Assembly: GCA_016718845.1 (NCBI GenBank)
Contig: JADKCK010000045.1
Location: 1 to 64,000, forward strand
Length of the DNA stretch: 64,000 nucleotides
Source of the DNA: Sphingobacteriales bacterium
GTDB taxonomy: Bacteria > Bacteroidota > Bacteroidia > Chitinophagales > UBA2359
Reading direction: 5' to 3'
Shown: positions 28,070 to 36,154 of the stretch, one piece after another
How the letters are laid out: the number at the start of each line of letters is the position of its first letter
Position numbering within the stretch: position 1 is the stretch's first letter
The notes under the pieces: generated by a model
What the model was told of the DNA's origin: nothing
What the model saw: the letters and a program-made list of their open reading frames with translations, nothing else
Database searches by the model: none
Program-made: the position numbers and the translations under genes

Positions 28070-29473
28070 TTACACTGCTGGTCCTGGTGTAGGCTTATCG
28101 AAATTGGCTTGATGATTGGGGCTAAGGTGGTAATTTTTTAGCTGTTTTTCGACCAATTCGGGCAAGTGTTTTAGCTGTTTGTATAGGTGTAGGGTGCTTA
28201 GTTTTTTATCGGCAAGCACTTGGCTTATGTAGTTAATTAGGTACATAAGGTCGCGGTTGGTGGTGGTTGTTTTTTTATTTTTTGGCAATTTGGTGTTGCC
28301 TTCGGTGGTGTTTATGGCGTGTTTTAGTTGGGTTATATAACTAATTAAATAGGTGTTGATGGTTTCGGCGTCCATAATGTCGTTATATAGCAGCTCGATG
28401 CGCAAACCTGTTGAGTTAGTTTGGGTTTCGAACCAGATATTTTTTTGGAAGGTTGTTTTTACGTAATCGGGGAAATACGCCAAATATTGTTTGCTAAGTG
28501 CCATAAAATGGGGTGGCAACTCGATGTTGGTTTGCAATATTTTTTGTTGTTCGGTAACATCTATGCCATAATGTAGGTACAGCATCACGGCATAAATACC
28601 TAAGTTAACAATTTGTGGCAACGGTTCTTCGAGTGGGTTTTCGTCCAAATCGAGGTAGCGCAAATGGTACAAATTGCTTAGCTCTGAGGGTATGTTACGC
28701 AGTTGGTTGTTTGCCAAGTTTAGGTCGTTTAGTTTGCTCAATCTGCCAATGGTTGGTGGTAGTTCGGTAATGCGGTTAAACTGCAAATACAGGGTAGTTA
28801 ATTCGGTTAGATGCTCGATGTTAGCGGGCAGTTTTTCGATGACGTTGCTACCCAAATAAAGGCTATTTAGTTGGGTTAGGTGGGCAATAAACGGCGGGAA
28901 ACGGCTTAGTTGGTTGCTATTAAAATCAAGTTCTACTAGTTCGGTTAGGTTGGCTAATGCTGCGGGTAGGGTTTTTATTTGGTTATCGCGGGCATTTAGG
29001 GTGGTTAATTTGCGCAGGTTGCCCATAAAAGCGGGCAGGGTAGTAAGGGCATTTTCCGACAAATCGAGGTCGGTTAGTTGCCACAGGTTTTGCATGGTAT
29101 TGGGCAGCGAGCTTAGTTTATTACCGTGTAGGCTTAAAATGCGCAGGTTTTCGAGTTTGCCAATTTCGGGTGGTAGGCGTTCTATTTGGTTACGTGCTAT
29201 TACTAGTTCTTCGAGCAGCACAAATTGGTCTATGAAGGCGGGTAGGCGCGTAAGTTGGTTATACTCAATACTTAGTCGTCGCAAATTAGTTAGTTGGGCT
29301 AAGGTTGCTGGCAGTGTTTTAAGTTGGTTAAAGCTTAAATCTAGGTGCTCTAAATCTTTTAATTGCCCAATTTCGGGGGGCAGTTCGGTAATGCCCAAGT
29401 TATACAACGACAGGCTTGTTCTGCCTTCGCTGGCAACTTCGTTGATAAGTTGTATTATTTCGTTTCGTTCCAT
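28070..29473 (-). CDS. Leucine-rich repeat protein
   Basis: 467 residues. About 12 typical 23-residue repeats (L..L.L..N.L..LP..I..L..L) fill residues 18-300, from ELPPEIGQLKDLEHLDLSFN to LRNIPSELSNLYHLRYLDLDEN. A helical C-terminal part (HYGIDVTEQQKI, TYLISYITQLKHAI) follows. No signal peptide, so probably cytoplasmic, where such proteins act as protein-interaction scaffolds. Lies 8 bases after the 839-residue secreted protein gene, forming a two-gene operon closed by the 28002-28044 hairpin. No kinase, COR or GTPase domain seen. Partner unknown. Confidence 0.88.
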   Translation of the reverse strand: MERNEIIQLINEVASEGRTSLSLYNLGITELPPEIGQLKDLEHLDLSFNQLKTLPATLAQLTNLRRLSIEYNQLTRLPAFIDQFVLLEELVIARNQIERLPPEIGKLENLRILSLHGNKLSSLPNTMQNLWQLTDLDLSENALTTLPAFMGNLRKLTTLNARDNQIKTLPAALANLTELVELDFNSNQLSRFPPFIAHLTQLNSLYLGSNVIEKLPANIEHLTELTTLYLQFNRITELPPTIGRLSKLNDLNLANNQLRNIPSELSNLYHLRYLDLDENPLEEPLPQIVNLGIYAVMLYLHYGIDVTEQQKILQTNIELPPHFMALSKQYLAYFPDYVKTTFQKNIWFETQTNSTGLRIELLYNDIMDAETINTYLISYITQLKHAINTTEGNTKLPKNKKTTTTNRDLMYLINYISQVLADKKLSTLHLYKQLKHLPELVEKQLKNYHLSPNHQANFDKPTPGPAV

Positions 29474-29481
29474 GTGTTTTG

Positions 29482-32001
29482 TTATTTATCAAAATAAGCC
29501 GATAAACTTGGGCATTGTTTAATAATATCGGCGTAAAATTGGGTGTTGTTGTATTTTTTTTGTAGTAAGTTGGTGTAGGTTAGGTCGGTGGTATCGGGCA
29601 GTTGAAAGCTTGCTTGTGGGTTAAGTTGGCTAAGTTTAATTAGGTAAGCTGCTTTGGCTGCCATTTCGGGGTTGCTGCTTGTTTCGATGGTTTTTTTGTA
29701 GTAATCAATGGCGGCTTTTCGGTTGCCGTATTGTGTCAAAAATTGTTGTTCGCCTTCGTATAATTGGGTGTCGGTCGGGCTAATATTTAGGGGGTAGCTA
29801 CCTGCTGTACCCATCGAGCCTACTAAACTGCCTTGCCATAAGCGGGCGTTGTATCCCCAAAAAGGCGCATTAAAAAAGCCATTAGCCAACTGATAGTAAT
29901 ACGTAGCTGCTTGATTTTTGTTACTTTGTGCTTGATGTAGCAAAGATACTACTTTTTGTACAAACTGTAGCTTATTGCACTGTTTTTGTGTGGTATCGGG
30001 TTGGGTTGGGTTGTTGTCGAAGTTGCAGGTAAAGGTAAAAGCATCGAAATTGTCGTAGTAATAGGCTTCTTCGTCGGGTGTTTTTTGTTCGGGTATCCAA
30101 TACTCGGGGGCTATTTGGTTTAGCTTGGCTAAGGCGGCATCGTATTGTTGGTTGCGCAGTAGTTTGGTGCCTTGAATGTCCAAAATTAGGTTGCGGTCAA
30201 AGCGGCTATCGCTTAACAAAAAACGCTCGAAGGGTGTTCGGTCGGCTTTATCGGCTAATTGTAGTAGGGCATCTAAATCGGTTTGGCTGGCACTAAACTC
30301 GCTTAGGGTGTTGGCGGCGGTGGTTTCGGCGGCTTTATCTAAACACAAAATAGCTTTGGCTAAGTTGCCTTGTTGCAAATATTTTTGTGCTAAGGTGGTT
30401 AAACTGCGGCTAAACACGCCGTAGTTGTCGTACTCGTATTGGGGTTGTTTTTTGTTTTGCAGGGCAATGGCAAAATCGTTTTCGAGTTGTTCGTCAATAG
30501 TTTTTGTGTTAGCTAGTCGTGCCAAACAGTCAATCAAAAGTGCTTGTTTTTTGACGGGTTCGGTGGTAGGTTGGGCTAAGTTGCTTGCCATTTTCGAGGC
30601 TTCGGGGTAGTTTTGGCGCAAATAATGTAGGTATGCCGAGGCGGTTTGCCACAAGGCGGGGTCGGTAATTTTGCGTTCGGTAAGGGCTTTATTTACCAAG
30701 TTTTGCAGGGCTATTAAGTGGGCGTTATTGCTTAGTTGGTTTAGTTGTGTGGGTGTTGCGGGGGCATCATCGCCACTAAATAAATGAACGATAGCGTGCC
30801 AAATACTGCTAAAAAAATTGCCAATGGTTTGTAAAATGCCCTTGTTTTTGTTCGCAAATTCGCCTTCTTCGGCATATTCTTCGCTTAGTTCGTAGCCATA
30901 TTTTGCCTTAAATAAGGCTTCTTGTTCTTGGCTTATTTTGTTTATTAATGTGCTGTCGCCAGTCATTAAAATGGGACTTAACAATTGTCGTTCTATTTTG
31001 TTTAGTTCGCGACTTAGCAATAGGTTTAAAAATGGCGACGAGGGGTTGCTTTCGTACAGTTTTGTGAGCGATTCAAAGTCGAGTTCTTTGGTGCGCGAGC
31101 CTCGCATGAGCCATAAAGTGGCTTTTTCGTCGGGGGTGCGTGCTAGTGTTAGGGCTTTATCAAACGCATTTTGGTCGGCAATCCGAAAATTAAATAGGTA
31201 AAGTTCGCGTTTTTCGGGGTCGTTTAAAAAGCACTTGGCAAATAAATATAGGGCTTCGGCATTGTTTTTCTTTGTGTTCAGCATCTGCCCAGCTTTGTAT
31301 GCCAATGCCCAATACTGCACCACGCTTTTAAGCATTAGTGGGTCGGCATTTTTATTGGCTAACAATGGGGCAATTAGCTCGTTGTATGTTTGGGCGGCGT
31401 TTGGCGTGTCTAATTTTTGTATTTGATAGGCATAGCGCAACTTCAAAAAATCGGAAGTGGTGTTTTTATAGCCATTGCGTGCATCTGCCAATAATTGTGT
31501 TTTTGTAGCAGTGGTGTTGGTGGTGTCGTCTTGGTTGGTGTCCCAATAATCGGCGGGGGCGGTTAGGGCTTCGCATTTTTTGGCAAGTATTAGGTATGCC
31601 AATAGTTGGGTATCTTTGTTGTTTTGTAGGTATCGGGCAAAGGTGTTGTTTTTGAGCGAATCGGGCAGTTTGCCGTTTTGTAGGTTGGTAAGTACTGCAA
31701 GGGGTAGCTCGTATACAAAGGTGGCGATATGGGCAGGTGTGGGTTGGTTTTTGCAATAATATTGCCATTCGCGCAGGTTAGTGGCGTATTTTTTGGTTAG
31801 TGGTGTGTCCCATTCAAAAGGCATTAGTAGTTTAGCATCTAAGTAACAAGGTCGGTAGGTGGTATCGCCCCACAAATTAGACTCAAAAAAGGTGACATAG
31901 TAACGCTCGCTGGGTGGCTCCGATAAACAAGCTACTATGTTTGGGCTGTAAGCAAGCCATAAAAACAAAAAAATGGATAGGTAAAGTAATTTTTTTTTCA
32001 T
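29482..32001 (-). CDS. Large exported TPR-like protein of unknown function
   Basis: 839 residues from the ATG at 32001, which opens MKKKLLYLSIFLFLWLAYSPNIVAC; the cysteine at residue 25 could be a lipid acceptor but the lipobox is poor. The mature part begins PPSERYYVTFFESNLWGD, followed by a long alpha-helical solenoid with TPR/Sel1-like pieces (AQTYNELIAPLL, NLAKAILCLDKAAET, YYYQLANGFFNAPFWGYNA, RKAAIDYYKKTIET). I recognise this type as a conserved hypothetical of Bacteroidetes but no function. It is the first gene of the operon with the LRR protein, which suggests they act together across or at the envelope only if the LRR protein is exported; otherwise coupling is just transcriptional. 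Confidence 0.8.
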   Translation of the reverse strand: MKKKLLYLSIFLFLWLAYSPNIVACLSEPPSERYYVTFFESNLWGDTTYRPCYLDAKLLMPFEWDTPLTKKYATNLREWQYYCKNQPTPAHIATFVYELPLAVLTNLQNGKLPDSLKNNTFARYLQNNKDTQLLAYLILAKKCEALTAPADYWDTNQDDTTNTTATKTQLLADARNGYKNTTSDFLKLRYAYQIQKLDTPNAAQTYNELIAPLLANKNADPLMLKSVVQYWALAYKAGQMLNTKKNNAEALYLFAKCFLNDPEKRELYLFNFRIADQNAFDKALTLARTPDEKATLWLMRGSRTKELDFESLTKLYESNPSSPFLNLLLSRELNKIERQLLSPILMTGDSTLINKISQEQEALFKAKYGYELSEEYAEEGEFANKNKGILQTIGNFFSSIWHAIVHLFSGDDAPATPTQLNQLSNNAHLIALQNLVNKALTERKITDPALWQTASAYLHYLRQNYPEASKMASNLAQPTTEPVKKQALLIDCLARLANTKTIDEQLENDFAIALQNKKQPQYEYDNYGVFSRSLTTLAQKYLQQGNLAKAILCLDKAAETTAANTLSEFSASQTDLDALLQLADKADRTPFERFLLSDSRFDRNLILDIQGTKLLRNQQYDAALAKLNQIAPEYWIPEQKTPDEEAYYYDNFDAFTFTCNFDNNPTQPDTTQKQCNKLQFVQKVVSLLHQAQSNKNQAATYYYQLANGFFNAPFWGYNARLWQGSLVGSMGTAGSYPLNISPTDTQLYEGEQQFLTQYGNRKAAIDYYKKTIETSSNPEMAAKAAYLIKLSQLNPQASFQLPDTTDLTYTNLLQKKYNNTQFYADIIKQCPSLSAYFDK

Positions 32002-32207
32002 GATTAGATAATGCCCAAATAGATACATGAAGAAATTGCACCATAAAGGTACAATTTTTTTTGGATTTTGTGCAAATAAAACAAAATTTTTTTTCGAAGC
32101 ACAAAATATAACCACTTGATTTGGGCAGATTAGCTAGAAATAAGTAATCATCGAGCATTATAAATCGTAATGGCTGATACCTATACTTCATCATCTACCC
32201 AAAAACA

Positions 32208-32237
32208 AAAGCCAACGCAAGGTATAGCGTTGGCTTT
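32208..32237. terminator. Terminator downstream of the DoxX-like gene
   Basis: Stem AAAGCCAACGC / GCGTTGGCTTT (32208-32218 with 32227-32237), 8-base loop, 24 bases past the stop. Confidence 0.75.
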
Positions 32238-32260
32238 GGGTTTGATACTTTTTTTAGGGA

Positions 32261-32632
32261 TTAAGCCTTGCCCAATAATCGTTGGGTTAATTCGGGGAAA
32301 CGAAGTGCAGCTACAATCCAAATAAACATTTGTATTACAACGGGTGCGGTTAGGTCTTGCCCGTGTTGCACGTGGGTGGCAATGGCGCCGCCCATATAAG
32401 CGGCTAACAACAAAGTGCCTAAAACACCTGTGCGCGGAATAACGAACAGCACTACAGAAATCAACTCAACAATACCTATGGTCATAAAGGCAGATGCACT
32501 AATGCCAAAACCTTCTGCCATTTTTATGGCATCGGCATTGCCCGACAGTTTGCCAAAGGCGCTGAAAAGAAATAAGGCGCCGACTAAACCGGTTAGCACC
32601 CATAAAAGAATGTTTTTCACTTTTGGTGACAT
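32261..32632 (-). CDS. DoxX-like integral membrane protein
   Basis: 123 residues with four predicted membrane helices (ILLWVLTGLVGALFLFSAFGKL, FMTIGIVELISVVLFVI, GTLLLAAYMGGAIATHV, VIQMFIWIVAAL). The F.S..GKL segment in helix 1, G..E......F.IP.T...G and GGA.ATH are the DoxX-like (DUF4267/DoxX_2) signature. Family members sit in the inner membrane and some are linked to thiosulfate or redox stress, but function here is unknown. Single gene with its own terminator. Confidence 0.88.
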   Translation of the reverse strand: MSPKVKNILLWVLTGLVGALFLFSAFGKLSGNADAIKMAEGFGISASAFMTIGIVELISVVLFVIPRTGVLGTLLLAAYMGGAIATHVQHGQDLTAPVVIQMFIWIVAALRFPELTQRLLGKA

Positions 32633-33087
32633 ACGATGTGTTATTTAAACGTTAAAAAAAAAGGATAACCGGGTATAACCCTTCTCGGCACCACCATACA
32701 TAGTAGAGCGCTTGGGTTGGTTTAAGCAGGTGGTTACACACAAGCTACTTTGATGCCGACATGGAAAAGTAGTAAATAGCTGCTCAATTTACGCCAGCTT
32801 GTTTTTTAAAATTTACAACGGAGACACAGACACGGACAAGGGCGGTAAATTTGGGGAAAACTTTGCGACTATTTATCCCGACATTATTAGATTGTATGGC
32901 TACTAAATCCTGTTAATCCTGAAATCCTGTCGGTTAATTTTTTGTAACTATTTAGCCTAACCCATCAGCAGAACCGCCATAAGCCAACTTGCCATAGTTC
33001 GACAAGCTCACTATGACCTGTCCTTTCAATAAGCTAAAACTTTTCAATGTCGTTATCAAACTTACGGTTAAATGGGGGCTAAAATCA
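32633..33087. pseudogene. Intergenic region holding a 3' fragment of an OYE gene
   Basis: About 455 bases. At 32654-32730 a stretch matches the 3' end of the OYE gene (34033-34115), including the shared core GGTATAACCCTTCTCGGCACC-like text. On the minus strand it would read RSTMYGGAEKGYT, the end of an OYE. This is a leftover of a second copy or of a tandem duplication of the OYE-MDR operon. The rest has no gene. Confidence 0.6.
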
Positions 33088-34012
33088 TTATCCAACAAGG
33101 ATAACAATTTTTCCATTAACCCCACCAGCCGAAACCGCATCTTGTGCTTTTGCGGCTTCGTTTAAGGTGAATTTTTGAGAAATAGCAGGTTTTAGTTTGC
33201 CTTGTTCTACTAATTGCAAGCCAAATGCTAAATTTTTGTGCGATAAATTGGAAGATACAAAACGGGCTTCTACCTCAAATTGTTGAGCCAATTCGGCAGA
33301 TGGTGGCATGGTAATACTTAATAGTTTTCCTCCCTTTTTTAACACCTCAAATAATTTGGCTTGCGAAGGTCCTCCGGCGCAATCTACCACTACATCAACA
33401 TTTTTACCAATGCCGTAAAATCTTGGTTTTTATAGTCAATGGCTTCGTCTATCCCTAAATTTTTTATTAGGTCTATGCCTTTGCCCGATGCAGTGCCAAT
33501 AACATACACCCCCATAGCTTTAGCCATTTGAATCATTGCACTGCCTACTGCCCCCGATGCGCCTTGAATAAACAACCGCTGTCCTTGTTGTATTTGCGCC
33601 ACATCTACCAATACAGATTGGGTTGTTCCAATAGCAACCACTAAAAGACGCGCTTCTTCGAAAGAAACCGTATTGGGTTTAACGCAACATTATCTTCTTT
33701 TACCAGCACATATTCGGCATACGAACCGCCACCCATTGTAGATGCTAACACTTCATCGCCCACTTTAAGTCGAGTAACATTTTTGCCTACGGCTTCTACT
33801 ATCCCCGATGCCTCTGAACCGGGCGTAAATGGAAAAGTTATAGGGTACATTTTTTCCATAAAGCCCATACGGATTTTTATATCCAACGGGTTTACGGCTG
33901 TAGCTATTACTTTAATAAGCACTTCGTTTTCGTTAGAAATAACGGGCTTGTTTACTTCTGCCAATTGTATAACATCCGATTTGCCAAATGCTAGGCATTG
34001 TACTGCTTTCAT
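33088..34012 (-). pseudogene. MDR-family NADPH:quinone reductase-like protein, two frameshifts
   Basis: About 308 residues if the frame is restored. The three pieces are the GroES-like domain (MKAVQCLAFGKSDVIQL ... PGSEASGIVEAVG ... GGGSYAEYV), the NADPH-binding part (LFIQGASGAVGSAMIQMAKAMG) and the C-terminal part (CAGGPSQAKLFEVLKKGG ... GVNGKIVILVG). No zinc-binding cysteines are seen, fitting quinone oxidoreductases. The breaks are at GGG 33675-33677 (needs one more base, giving NPNTVSFEEA) and T5 33401-33405 (needs T6, giving ALVKNVDVVVD). Starts 10 bases after the OYE stop, same operon; both enzymes reduce activated alkenes or quinones with NAD(P)H. Confidence 0.8.
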
Positions 34013-34022
34013 GTACGATTGT

Positions 34023-35105
34023 TTAGTTGTTTGATAAAAAAGGATAATCGGTATAACCCTTCTCGGCACCACCATACATAGTGGCGCGGTCGGGTTGGTT
34101 TAAGGGGGCATTTAGCTCAAAGCGTTTGGGTAGGTCGGGGTTGGCTAAAAACAAAACCCCATAAGAAATTAGTTTAGCCATGCCGCTTTTTAACACCTGT
34201 TCGCCACTTTCTTGGTCGTATCCGCCATTTGCCATAATTACGTGTTTTGATAGTTTGCCAAAAGTACCTAATACGTCTTTGGGATAATGTGGTAGGTTAT
34301 CAAGCGGAAAAAGGGCGTTCATCAGTTGGATGTATGCCAAAGGTAGCTGATTAAGTTGCTCAATAAGATACGAGAACAAAGCTGTTGGGTTGGTATCCAA
34401 CATGCCATTGTAGGGTATACTTGGCGATAATTTGATACCTACGCCATTTTCGCCAAATACAGTTACTAAGGCTTGCATCACCTCTAACACAAAACGGCAG
34501 CGATTTTCAATACTTCCGCCATACTCGTCGGTTCGTTGATTGGCTCCATCTACCAAAAACTGGTTTGGCAAATAACCAAAAGCTGCATGTAGTTCTACGC
34601 CATCAAAACCAGCCAATTTAGCATTTACTGCGGCTTGTCGGTAATCTTCGATGGTTTGTTTTACTTGTTCGGTGCTTAGGGCTTGTGGGGTTTCGTAAGG
34701 TTTTGCGCCTTGTGTGGTAAAATGCTGTTGTCCCTCGATGCCAATAGCCGACGGAGCAAAGGGTAATTTGCCGTTTTTGTCAATCGAGTGTCCAACTCTA
34801 CCTGTGTGCCAAAGTTGGGCAAATATTTTACCGCCTTTTGCATGAACAGCTTGTGTAACTTTTTGCCACGCTGCTATTTGAGTATCGGTGTAAATGCCGG
34901 GCGTAAAGGGGCTGCCAATGGCATCTTCCGAAATGTTGATGCCTTCGGTGATGAGCAAACCTGCACTCGAGCGTTGTTCGTAATACAGCCTTGTTAGGTC
35001 GCTTACTTCGCCCGCTTGGTTGGCACGGCTCCGAGTCATGGGTGCCATAGCCATGGCATTTTGCAATTCGAGATTGCCCAATTGTACTTTTTCTAATAGA
35101 TGCAT
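34023..35105 (-). CDS. Old yellow enzyme-type alkene reductase (NemA-like)
   Basis: 360 residues, an FMN-dependent ene-reductase that reduces alpha,beta-unsaturated carbonyls, nitrate esters or maleimides with NAD(P)H. Seen: MAPMTRSRA near the start (FMN), FAQLWHTGRVGH, FDGVELHAAFGYLPNQFLVDGANQRTDEYGGSIENRCRF (H-x-x-x-x-Y-L and the catalytic region), and GYDQESGEQVL. The substrate motif is H-A-A-F rather than the usual H.AN-G, a small departure. First gene of an operon with the MDR oxidoreductase, divergent from an HxlR regulator. Confidence 0.93.
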   Translation of the reverse strand: MHLLEKVQLGNLELQNAMAMAPMTRSRANQAGEVSDLTRLYYEQRSSAGLLITEGINISEDAIGSPFTPGIYTDTQIAAWQKVTQAVHAKGGKIFAQLWHTGRVGHSIDKNGKLPFAPSAIGIEGQQHFTTQGAKPYETPQALSTEQVKQTIEDYRQAAVNAKLAGFDGVELHAAFGYLPNQFLVDGANQRTDEYGGSIENRCRFVLEVMQALVTVFGENGVGIKLSPSIPYNGMLDTNPTALFSYLIEQLNQLPLAYIQLMNALFPLDNLPHYPKDVLGTFGKLSKHVIMANGGYDQESGEQVLKSGMAKLISYGVLFLANPDLPKRFELNAPLNQPDRATMYGGAEKGYTDYPFLSNN

Positions 35106-35177
35106 GATAAATTTTACGTGTGAAAAATTAAAGAGACAACAAAATTTGCCTTTTTTTGCAAATTTTTTGTTTTAAAG

Positions 35178-35211
35178 TTGCAAAGTTACTAACAATGCTA
35201 TACTTTTGCAA
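35178..35211. promoter_or_regulatory. Face-to-face overlapping promoters OYE operon / HxlR gene
   Basis: Plus strand: TTG at 35178-35180, 20 bases, TACTTTTG at 35201-35208. Minus strand: TTG (complement of 35209-35211), 20 bases, TAACTTTG (complement of 35181-35188). The two fit the Bacteroidetes -33/-7 pattern and interlock as an imperfect palindrome TTGCAAAGT...ACTTTTGCAA. A repressor bound here would control both directions. Confidence 0.75.
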
Positions 35212-35223
35212 GTAGTATACACA

Positions 35224-35625
35224 ATGTGTACTAGTATTGAAAACGATAGTAATGCTGATTATCAACCGATTAGACACCAAAAAATGAAAGAAAAAACTTG
35301 CCCACTTGTACATGCCCTCGAATTATTGGGCGGAAAATGGCGTTTACCTATTCTTTATCACTTGTCAAGCAACAGCCCCAAAAGGTTTAAAGAACTAGAA
35401 CGCACCATTGTTGGTATCACACCAACTATGCTTACCAGTAACCTAAAAGAATTGGAACGAAACGGGCTTATCAAAAGACAAGCCTATGCCACAGTGCCAC
35501 CTACAGTAGAGTATAGCCTTACCGAAATAGGGTATAGTATTATTCCATTAGCAGGGCAAATTAGGGATTGGGGCATTAGACATTTAGTAGATTTAAACGC
35601 ACAAGCCGATACGGAACGATGCTAA
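35224..35625 (+). CDS. HxlR-family winged-helix regulator
   Basis: 133 residues from the ATG at 35224; the frame's earlier TTG at 35206 lies inside the -7 box and is excluded, and an ATG at 35284 (MKEKTCPL) is a possible later start. The HxlR core is complete: a redox-capable cysteine in TCPLVHALELLGGKWRLPIL, RFKELER, ITPTMLTSNLKELERNGLI and VEYSLTEIG wing. HxlR proteins sense aldehydes, quinones or electrophiles through that cysteine. Its position back to back with the ene-reductase/quinone-reductase operon makes it the likely local regulator. Confidence 0.93.
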   Translation: MCTSIENDSNADYQPIRHQKMKEKTCPLVHALELLGGKWRLPILYHLSSNSPKRFKELERTIVGITPTMLTSNLKELERNGLIKRQAYATVPPTVEYSLTEIGYSIIPLAGQIRDWGIRHLVDLNAQADTERC

Positions 35626-35653
35626 ACCCAAACCATTGAAAACAACACAACAA

Positions 35654-35686
35654 AAATGCCCATGCAATATAACTGCATGGGCATTT
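35654..35686. terminator. Terminator downstream of the HxlR gene
   Basis: A 13-bp stem AAATGCCCATGCA / TGCATGGGCATTT (35654-35666 with 35674-35686), loop ATATAAC. Confidence 0.8.
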
Positions 35687-36074
35687 GAAGGTTAATATTG
35701 GGTAAAAAAATAGCATACAAACCGATATCGAACCACAAAACAAGGCGCTAAAAAAATAAAAAACAACAAGAGACACAGAGAACAGAGAAGAACGAGTTTA
35801 TGTTTTTCCCTGTTTCGGTTGCAAACTAAAAAATAACAGAAGCCATAAATTATGCAGCAAAAATCTCTTTTCTATGTCTGCATCAAAGTATTTTTGTTTG
35901 ATAATGCCAACAGCGGACAGCCGAAAGCCTTTATTTTCCATGTCTGCATCAAAGTATTTTTGCTTGATAAGGGTGCAAATACCGCTACTGCCTGCAAAAA
36001 TAGCTACTTTGGCACTAATACACCATCTGTCAATATAGATAAAAACACAAGTATAGATATTTGCTTATGTTAAA
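35687..36074. repeat. Intergenic region with a 31-bp direct repeat
   Basis: About 390 bases. Two copies of a 31-base unit beginning ATGTCTGCATCAAAGTATTT lie at 35874-35904 and 35940-35970 with one difference. An open frame across them is driven by the repeat and I do not call it. No other structure. Confidence 0.6.
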
Positions 36075-36119
36075 ACAAACACCTTTTTTGTACCATTAAC
36101 GTACAAAAAAGGTGTTTGT
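36075..36119. terminator. Terminator downstream of aconitase
   Basis: A 19-bp perfect stem (ACAAACACCTTTTTTGTAC, 36075-36093 with 36101-36119) with loop CATTAAC; among the strongest in the window. Confidence 0.85.
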
Positions 36120-36154
36120 GTTGTATTAAAGGGCAAAGGGAGGAGGGTCAAAAG

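Noticed and set aside
35852..36073. 73-codon open frame between HxlR gene and acn
   Set aside because: It is two copies of a 31-base repeat with no start context or homology.
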